DNA of 64,000 nt. Source: Sphingobium sp. CAP-1. Lineage in GTDB: Bacteria; Pseudomonadota; Alphaproteobacteria; Sphingomonadales; Sphingomonadaceae. Position numbers and translations under genes: made by a program. This document shows, in pieces, positions 58,702 through 64,000 of this stretch. Every line of letters starts with the position of its first letter. Position 1 is the first letter of the stretch. The stretch spans positions 2,746,001-2,810,000 of the forward strand of contig NZ_CP046252.1 of NCBI RefSeq assembly GCF_009720145.1. Reading direction: 5' to 3'. The notes under the pieces are model-generated. The model had not been told where the DNA came from. It saw only the letters and a program-made list of their open reading frames with translations, and did no database searches.

Positions 58702-58766
58702 CATCCGGGGAAGCCGGATGAGAGAAGGGCTTTGCCAGTAGTCCGCCCTTCCGGTCCGATTTTTTT
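58702..58766 (+). promoter_or_regulatory. structured leader of rplO
   Basis: CATCCGG/CCGGATG (58702-58720) and GAAGGGC/GCCCTTC (58724-58751) form two hairpins. A seven-T run is at 58760-58766, just before the rplO ribosome binding site region. Together with the terminator just upstream it suggests that rplO-secY is a separately controlled transcript or is attenuated. Confidence 0.5.
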
Positions 58767-58797
58767 AGCGCGAACCAAGCGAAAGCGAGTGCAAGAC

Positions 58798-59334
58798 ATG
58801 ACCAAACTGAACGAAATCAATGACAATGCCGGCGCCCGCAAGGGCCGGATGCGCGTCGGACGCGGCATCGGCTCCGGCAAGGGCAAGACCGCCGGTCGCG
58901 GCCAGAAGGGCGCCAAGGCGCGTTCGGGCGTCAGCATCAACGGCTTCGAGGGTGGCCAGATGCCGCTCCACATGCGCATTCCGAAGCGCGGCTTCAACAA
59001 CATCTTCGCCAAGGATTACGCGATCGTGAACCTGGGTGCGGTGCAGAAGGCGGTCGACGCCGGCAAGCTGGACGCCAATGCGACCATCGATCAGGCCGCG
59101 CTCAACGCCGCCAACCTGACCCGTGGCGGCAAGGACGGCGTGCGTCTGCTGGCCAAGGGTGAACTGACCGCCAAGGTCAGCTTCCTGGTTGCCGGCGCGT
59201 CGCAGAGCGCGGTTGAAGCGGTTGAAAAGGCCGGCGGCAAGGTCGAAGTGATCGCCGTCGTTCCCGCCGCCGAAAAGGCGAAGGCGAAGAAGGGCACCGC
59301 TCTGGCCGCCAAGAAGGCCGCCAAGCAGGGCTGA
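58798..59334 (+). CDS. rplO: 50S ribosomal protein L15
   Basis: The 178-residue protein starts MTKLNEINDNAGARKGRMRV. GRGIGSGKGKTAGRGQKGAK, ARSGVSINGFEGGQMPLHMR and IPKRGFNNIF are the L15 signature. A Lys/Ala-rich tail (KKGTALAAKKAAKQG) extends it. It lies 183 bp from rpmD and 192 bp from secY, both long for this operon. Confidence 0.97.
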   Translation: MTKLNEINDNAGARKGRMRVGRGIGSGKGKTAGRGQKGAKARSGVSINGFEGGQMPLHMRIPKRGFNNIFAKDYAIVNLGAVQKAVDAGKLDANATIDQAALNAANLTRGGKDGVRLLAKGELTAKVSFLVAGASQSAVEAVEKAGGKVEVIAVVPAAEKAKAKKGTALAAKKAAKQG

Positions 59335-59355
59335 TTTATCGCCTGAGACTTGCAA

Positions 59356-59394
59356 GCATGACCCCGCTGCCCGATATGGGTCGGCGGGGTCATG
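59356..59394 (+). promoter_or_regulatory. hairpin between rplO and secY
   Basis: CATGACCCCGC (59357-59367) pairs with GCGGGGTCATG (59384-59394), an 11-bp perfect stem. No T-run follows directly. It may slow, process or partly end the transcript before secY. Confidence 0.5.
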
Positions 59395-59526
59395 TGCATC
59401 GGGGGACGCTATTTTGTCGCATCAGCGGCAAATCCCGGTTCGACAGCGCCCCAACGCCCCGTTAAGGGGTTAGCCGATTCCGGCCCGTATCGCATTCGGG
59501 CAAGAGTGATTTGAAGGGCAGCCACC

Positions 59527-60891
59527 ATGGCATCGAGAGCCGACCAGCTCGCATCCAATCTCAGCCTCGCGAAGTTCAGCCAGGCGACCGACCTCAAGAA
59601 GCGCCTGTGGTTCACGCTGGGCGCGCTGATCGTGTTCCGCTTCCTGAGCTTCGTGCCGTTGCCCGGCGTCGATCCGACCGCCCTGTCGCAGCTCTATAAG
59701 CAGACCAATGGCGGCATCCTCGACATCTTCAACACCTTTTCGGGTGGGTCGCTGTCGCGCATGAGCCTGATCGCGCTCGGCGTGATGCCCTATATCACCG
59801 CGTCGATCGTGGTGCAGTTGGCAGCCAGCCTTTCGCCGCAGCTCGCGGCGATCAAGAAGGAAGGCGAAAGCGGGCGCAAGAAGCTGAACCAATATACCCG
59901 CTATGGCACGGTCGGTCTGACGGCGGTGCAGGGCTGGTTCATCGCCGTGGGGCTGGAGGGCTTTGGCGCGCAGTCGGGCGTGCAGGCGGTGGTCGATCCT
60001 GGCCTGCTGTTCCGCCTGACGGCAGTCGTTTCGCTGATCGGCGGCACCATGTTCCTGATGTGGCTGGGTGAGCAGATCACCTCGCGCGGGATCGGCAACG
60101 GCACGTCGCTGATCATCATGGCGGGTATCGTCGCCCAGTTGCCGGTGACGTTGAGCAACCTGTTCAAGTCGGGCAGCGAGGGGTCGATTTCCGGCCTGCT
60201 GATCTTCGTGATCGTGGTGGCGCTGATGGGCCTTGTCCTGCTGATCTGCTTCATGGAGCGGGCGCAGCGCCGGGTGCTGATCCAATATCCCAAGCGCCAG
60301 ACGCGCCAGGGGCTGATGCAGGCCGACCGCAGCCATTTGCCGCTGAAGGTCAACACCGCCGGCGTTATCCCGCCGATCTTTGCCTCGTCGCTGCTGCTGA
60401 TGCCGCTGACCATTTCGCAGTTTGCCGGCCAGACCGTCGCGGGCGAGAGCAAGTGGGGCGATTTCGTCCTGTCGCTGAACCAGTATCTGGCGCACGGCAC
60501 ACCGCTCTATATGGCGCTCTATGGCCTGGGCATCGTCTTTTTCTGTTTCTTCTATACCGCCGTGGTGTTCAACCCGGAAGAAACGGCCGACAATCTGAAG
60601 CGCAATGGCGGCTTCATTCCGGGCATTCGTCCGGGCAAGAATACCGAACATTATCTCGACTATGTGCTGACGCGCATCACCGTCGTTGGCGCGGCCTATC
60701 TGGCGTTCATCTGTCTGGTGCCGGAATTCGCGATCGCGCGGGCGGGCATTCCCTTCTACCTTGGTGGGACTAGCCTGTTGATCGTCGTCAATGTTACGGT
60801 CGATACCGTGACCCAGATTCAGAGCCATCTGCTGGCCCATCAATATGGGGATCTGATCAAGAAGGCGAAGCTCAAGGGTCGCCTGCGCTGA
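59527..60891 (+). CDS. secY: preprotein translocase subunit SecY
   Basis: The 454-residue channel protein has ten predicted helices. Signature stretches: FVPLPGVDPTALSQL (plug region nearby), GVMPYITASIVVQLAASLSP, GNGTSLIIMAGIVAQLP, LPLKVNTAGVIPPIFASSLL and the cytoplasmic loop RVLIQYPKRQTRQG. NLKRNGGFIPGIRPGKNTEH is the C5 loop that binds SecA and ribosomes. Works with SecD/SecF/YajC encoded at 32.6-35.6 kb. Confidence 0.98.
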   Translation: MASRADQLASNLSLAKFSQATDLKKRLWFTLGALIVFRFLSFVPLPGVDPTALSQLYKQTNGGILDIFNTFSGGSLSRMSLIALGVMPYITASIVVQLAASLSPQLAAIKKEGESGRKKLNQYTRYGTVGLTAVQGWFIAVGLEGFGAQSGVQAVVDPGLLFRLTAVVSLIGGTMFLMWLGEQITSRGIGNGTSLIIMAGIVAQLPVTLSNLFKSGSEGSISGLLIFVIVVALMGLVLLICFMERAQRRVLIQYPKRQTRQGLMQADRSHLPLKVNTAGVIPPIFASSLLLMPLTISQFAGQTVAGESKWGDFVLSLNQYLAHGTPLYMALYGLGIVFFCFFYTAVVFNPEETADNLKRNGGFIPGIRPGKNTEHYLDYVLTRITVVGAAYLAFICLVPEFAIARAGIPFYLGGTSLLIVVNVTVDTVTQIQSHLLAHQYGDLIKKAKLKGRLR

Positions 60892-60941
60892 GGGGCGTTG
60901 CGGGACTCTGATTAGCGCACGAACAGGGGAGAATGCGCGTA

Positions 60942-61598
60942 ATGAATATCATTCTGCTTGGCCCTCCGGGAGCCGGCAAGGGGACGCAGGCGACCAGGCT
61001 GGTAGAGAGCCGGTCGATGGTACAGCTTTCGACCGGCGACATGCTGCGCGCCGCGGTGAAGGCCGGGACGCCCATTGGCCTTCAGGCCAAGGCGCTGATG
61101 GAATCGGGCGCGCTGGTGCCGGACGAAGTGGTGTCGGGCATCATCGGTGAAGCGCTCGATGCGCTGGCGGCCGATACCGGCGTGATCTTCGACGGCTATC
61201 CGCGCACGGAGGCGCAGGCCCATTCGCTCGACACCATATTGAGCGAGCGCAAGCGCACGCTCGACCATGTGATCGAGCTGGACGTGAATGAGGATGCGCT
61301 GGTCGAGCGCATCACCGGCCGCTTCACCTGCGCGAGCTGTGGCGAAGGCTATCATGACAGCTTCAAGACCCCCAAGGTCGAGGGCGAATGCGACAAGTGC
61401 CACGGCCACGAGTTCAAGCGCCGCCCGGACGATAATGAGGAAACCGTGCGCACCCGCATGGCCGAATATCGCGCCAAGACCGCGCCGATCCTGCCGATCT
61501 ACGAAGCGCGCGGCATCGTGTCGCGCGTGGACGGCATGGCGGATATGGACGATGTGACCGTCGCCATCGCCGCTATCTTGGACGGCGGCGCGGCCTGA
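60942..61598 (+). CDS. adk: adenylate kinase (zinc-lid type)
   Basis: The 218-residue enzyme interconverts ATP, ADP and AMP. MNIILLGPPGAGKGTQATRL is the P-loop and IFDGYPRTEAQAH the NMP site. The lid carries four cysteines, CASCGEGYHD and GECDKCHGHE, so it probably binds structural zinc. GRF before the lid and RMAEYRAKTAPILPIY are typical. I chose the ATG at 60942 over one nine bases upstream. It follows secY as usual, but rpsM does not follow it. Confidence 0.96.
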   Translation: MNIILLGPPGAGKGTQATRLVESRSMVQLSTGDMLRAAVKAGTPIGLQAKALMESGALVPDEVVSGIIGEALDALAADTGVIFDGYPRTEAQAHSLDTILSERKRTLDHVIELDVNEDALVERITGRFTCASCGEGYHDSFKTPKVEGECDKCHGHEFKRRPDDNEETVRTRMAEYRAKTAPILPIYEARGIVSRVDGMADMDDVTVAIAAILDGGAA

Positions 61599-61633
61599 GC
61601 TATTCTCCTCCCCGACAGACGGGGGAGGGCGAT

Positions 61634-62173
61634 ATGCGCAAATTGATGATATTGGCATGGGCTGGTGTGGCGATGGCCGCGCCGGCCCATGCTGCTGTTA
61701 CGGCCAGCGGCGATACGGGTTTCGTCACCGAAAGCAGCGTCGACATCGCGGCTGATGCCGCCAGCGTCTATGCGCTGCTGGGCCAGCCGGGGCGCTGGTG
61801 GAGCGACGCGCATACCTATAGCGGCGATTCGGCGAACATGACGATCGATGCGCGGGCCGGCGGCTGTTTCTGCGAGACGATTCCCGCCAGGACGGGGCCG
61901 GCCGGCACGATCGAACATGCGCGCGTCCTCTTTGCCATGCCTGGCCGGATATTGCGCCTGTCGGGTGGGCTGGGGCCGTTGCAGAGCGAGGGCGTGGCTG
62001 GAACGCTGAACTTCGCGATCGCGCCGTCGGGCAAGGGGGTGCGGGTGACGATGACCTATGTGGTGGGCGGCTATCTGCGCGGCGGCACGGCGGCGATGGC
62101 GCCGCTGGTCGATCAGGTGCTGAACGAGCAGTTGCAGGGGCTGAAGCGGGCGGCGGAAGCGCCGGCGCCCTGA
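61634..62173 (+). CDS. exported SRPBCC-family protein
   Basis: The 179-residue protein has a signal peptide (MRKLMILAWAGVAMAAPAHA). The rest fits a START/SRPBCC lipid-binding sandwich: VDIAADAASVYALLGQPGRW, GCFCETIP, TIEHARVLFAMPGRILRLSG and VRVTMTYVVGGYLRGGTAAM, ending in a long helix (VDQVLNEQLQGLKRAAEA). Ligand unknown. GGGGGAGGG precedes the ATG; 35 bp after adk. Confidence 0.8.
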   Translation: MRKLMILAWAGVAMAAPAHAAVTASGDTGFVTESSVDIAADAASVYALLGQPGRWWSDAHTYSGDSANMTIDARAGGCFCETIPARTGPAGTIEHARVLFAMPGRILRLSGGLGPLQSEGVAGTLNFAIAPSGKGVRVTMTYVVGGYLRGGTAAMAPLVDQVLNEQLQGLKRAAEAPAP

Positions 62174-62255
62174 AGCGGCAAGGGAACAGCAACAAAAATG
62201 CGGCCTGAATGACGATCTTAACGCTTTCGTTGCTGTCCTGTTGCTATCAGGCGGC

Positions 62256-63299
62256 GTGGTAGGAGCGCTATCTTCCCGTGGCCGCCTGACGGAGTTGGAC
62301 GCCTTGCGCGGCATCGGCGCGCTGTGCGTGCTGATTTTCCATTATTCGACCCGCTTCCACGAACTGTTTCCGCAGGCCGCGCATGTGCCGTTCAGCTTTC
62401 CGGGCGGCAATTATCGCGTCCTGCTGTTCTTCACCATTTCGGGCTTCGCGATCTTCTTCACGCTCGACCGGATCGGCAGCGTCGCCGATTTCGTCGTCAA
62501 CCGCTTCGCCCGGCTCTATCCCGCCTATCTGGTGGCGATGCTGCTGACGCTGGGCATCGAATATCTGGCGCAGGCGACGCAATTGCTGGTCGGGCCGGTC
62601 GCAATCCTGGCCAATTTCACGATGTTGCAGGGCTTTGCTTTCCTGCCGGAGGTGGATGGCGCCTATTGGACGCTGACGGTCGAGATCGCCTTCTATTTCT
62701 GCATGATCGCGATCTGGAAATTCGCCGGGGTGAAGCGGCTGGAGCCGGTGCTGGCGGGATGGCTGCTGGTCCGCTGGCTCTACTGGGTCTGGCCGGACAT
62801 GCCCGAACGGATCATCATGCTTTTGGTGCTGCGCTACACCCCTTTCTTCGTGATCGGGATGCTGGCCTATCGCGTTTGGCGCGGGCAGCGCAGCCTGAAG
62901 CAGCAGGCACCCTATGCCGCGCTGGCGCTGCTGTCGATCGGGACCATGGAGACATGGGATGTCACCATCGTCGGTTGCGTGCTGCTGGCGGCGTTCGTGG
63001 CGCTGATCCACGGGCATCTGCGCTTTCTCGCCCTGCGCCCGCTCGTCTGGCTGGGGGGGATCAGTTACAGCTTCTACCTGATCCACCAGCATGTCGGTTT
63101 CGTCGTGATGCTGGAATGCGCCAAGGCGGGCTATAGCCCCTGGATCGGCTTTGCCGTCGCCTTTCTGGTGGCGCTGACGCTGGGGACGGCCATCAACCGG
63201 GTGGTCGAGCGGCCCGCGGGCGAGGCGATCCTGACCTGGTGGAAGCGCCGCCGTGACGCGCGCCGGGCAAGCAGCGCGCCGGTGGTCAGCGAAGGCTGA
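62256..63299 (+). CDS. acyltransferase 3 family membrane protein
   Basis: The protein of about 347 residues opens RLTELDALRGIGALCVLIFH, which has the catalytic His of the family, and continues with about ten hydrophobic helices. Motifs LLFFTISGFAIFFTLDRI, NRFARLYPAYLVAMLLTL and ISYSFYLIHQHVGFVV are typical. It probably transfers acetyl or succinyl groups to cell-surface glycans. The start is uncertain: GTG 62256 was taken, TTG 62241 is the alternative; no ATG is available before the conserved start. Confidence 0.88.
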   Translation: MVGALSSRGRLTELDALRGIGALCVLIFHYSTRFHELFPQAAHVPFSFPGGNYRVLLFFTISGFAIFFTLDRIGSVADFVVNRFARLYPAYLVAMLLTLGIEYLAQATQLLVGPVAILANFTMLQGFAFLPEVDGAYWTLTVEIAFYFCMIAIWKFAGVKRLEPVLAGWLLVRWLYWVWPDMPERIIMLLVLRYTPFFVIGMLAYRVWRGQRSLKQQAPYAALALLSIGTMETWDVTIVGCVLLAAFVALIHGHLRFLALRPLVWLGGISYSFYLIHQHVGFVVMLECAKAGYSPWIGFAVAFLVALTLGTAINRVVERPAGEAILTWWKRRRDARRASSAPVVSEG

Positions 63300-63305
63300 T
63301 AAAAA

Positions 63306-63333
63306 AGGGCGCCACCGTTTCCGGCAGCGCCCT
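63306..63333 (-). terminator. intrinsic terminator for the CsgG-family gene
   Basis: AGGGCGC (63306-63312) pairs with GCGCCCT (63327-63333). Read on the minus strand the stem is followed by a six-T run (63301-63306 on the plus strand is AAAAAA). It lies 21 bp beyond the stop codon at 63354. Confidence 0.75.
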
Positions 63334-63353
63334 CCTTCCCCTTTTATCCCTTC

Positions 63354-64000
63354 TTATTGCGCGACGGGCGCGGCCGCGGCTGCATTGTCGGGCAGGCCGC
63401 CCATCTGCGTCACCATCTTGGTATAGGCGTCCAGATAGGCGAGGACGATCACCTGACCGATATCGGTATTCTGATAGCCGCCGCCGCCGACCGCCGCGAG
63501 GCCGCCCATCCAGCCAAGGCCGCCGCCGCCGCCGAAGCTGAGGTCGGACTTGCGGAAATAGCCTTCGGCCATCACCTCTTCCTCGGTCGTGCGGGCGTTG
63601 ACGACCGAGAGCATGACATTGGCCTCGCTCTTCTTGATCGAGATGCCGCCGGCCAGCGCACCCAGCGTGCGACCGCCCAGGAAGCCGCCGACCAGACCGC
63701 CAATGGCGTTGCCGCCGCTATTCTTGTTGGTGGTGACGATGTCGGGCTGGATGAAATAATCCGCCGCCTTGACCTGTCCCTTGCCCAGATTGGAGCCGGC
63801 CTGCAATTCGCCCGAATCCGCCATCGCCCGTTCCATATTGCGGCTGGCCATCGACCGGCCGCGATTGACGATGCCGAAGCAGCCCGATTGCTGGACGAAC
63901 AGCTTGATGATCGCTTCAGGGCTGCCCAGGCTCAGTTCCCGCCACCATTGATTGTCCGGCTCCACGATCGCGACGGTGCCCAGCCGCTTGGTGCAGTGGG
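63354..64000 (-). CDS. CsgG/HfaB family protein, C-terminal part
   Basis: The frame is open from the window edge to the stop at 63354. The visible part begins CTKRLGTVAIVEPDNQWWRE, then SGCFGIVNRGRSMASRNMER, QPDIVTTNKNSGGNAIGGLV and NVMLSVVNARTTEEEVMAEG. CsgG-family proteins are outer-membrane or periplasmic secretion/adhesin-anchor lipoproteins. The Gly-rich stretch FGGGGGLGWMGGLAAVGGGG is an unusual low-complexity insert. The N-terminus with any lipobox lies outside the window. Confidence 0.82.
   Translation of the reverse strand, partial: HCTKRLGTVAIVEPDNQWWRELSLGSPEAIIKLFVQQSGCFGIVNRGRSMASRNMERAMADSGELQAGSNLGKGQVKAADYFIQPDIVTTNKNSGGNAIGGLVGGFLGGRTLGALAGGISIKKSEANVMLSVVNARTTEEEVMAEGYFRKSDLSFGGGGGLGWMGGLAAVGGGGYQNTDIGQVIVLAYLDAYTKMVTQMGGLPDNAAAAAPVAQ

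Overview
The window is high-GC alphaproteobacterial chromosome. The gene content points to a sphingomonad of the Sphingobium/Sphingomonas/Novosphingobium type. The support is GltBD, RmuC, GDT1 and RsfS-NadD-RlmH of alphaproteobacterial type, an S5 with an Arg/Gly-rich N-terminus, a fused str-S10-spc ribosomal supercluster, and two families of short palindromic repeats (cores GTTCCCGC...GCGGGAAC and CCGTTCG...CGAACGG). The genus is inferred from protein resemblance; no 16S gene is present.

Layout. 1-425 is the start of a large transglutaminase-like gene, followed by tRNA-Leu(GAG). 0.76-10 kb holds a small secreted or anchored protein, glutamate synthase gltD-gltB, uppP, an NDUFA9-like protein and a GDT1-family Mn exporter behind a yybP-ykoY manganese riboswitch. 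10.2-12.8 kb holds a DUF1801 protein and a four-gene minus-strand run: dsbB, coq7 and two paralogous four-cysteine secreted proteins. 13-19.4 kb is a housekeeping block: ctpA, envC-like, rlmH, rsfS, nadD, rmuC. 19.5-30.5 kb is accessory metabolism: a GlxA/AraC regulator divergent from a hydrolase-SDR-membrane protein operon, an aminotransferase, an HSL-family esterase, a frameshifted GH2 beta-galactosidase, and a CoA-transferase divergent from a LysR regulator. 30.5-32.4 kb is a holin/endolysin pair of gene-transfer-agent type, an AT-richer orphan gene and tRNA-Pro(GGG). 32.6-44.2 kb contains yajC-secD-secF-Mth938, ppx-rlmE, comM, a DUF1232 protein, an M23 peptidase/bactofilin pair and a GGDEF-EAL protein. 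44.3-61.6 kb is the ribosomal supercluster from rpsL to adk. 61.6-64 kb has an SRPBCC protein, an acyltransferase and a partial CsgG-family gene.

How the parts fit. Much of the window serves the envelope and translation: SecDF-YajC and SecY for export, UppP/EnvC/M23/bactofilin for wall growth, and ribosomal proteins with EF-G/EF-Tu. The most suggestive small system is the dsbB-coq7-(four-Cys protein)x2 run. It joins a ubiquinone-dependent disulfide oxidase, a ubiquinone biosynthesis enzyme and two possible periplasmic substrates. Other points of note are the Mn riboswitch, native Arg88 in ribosomal protein S12, single-base losses in G-runs of the GH2 gene and of tRNA-Pro, operator-like repeats at two divergent regulator genes, and structured RNA spacers, including an intrinsic terminator, inside the normally tight S10/spc operons. 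No CRISPR array, insertion sequence or replication origin was seen.
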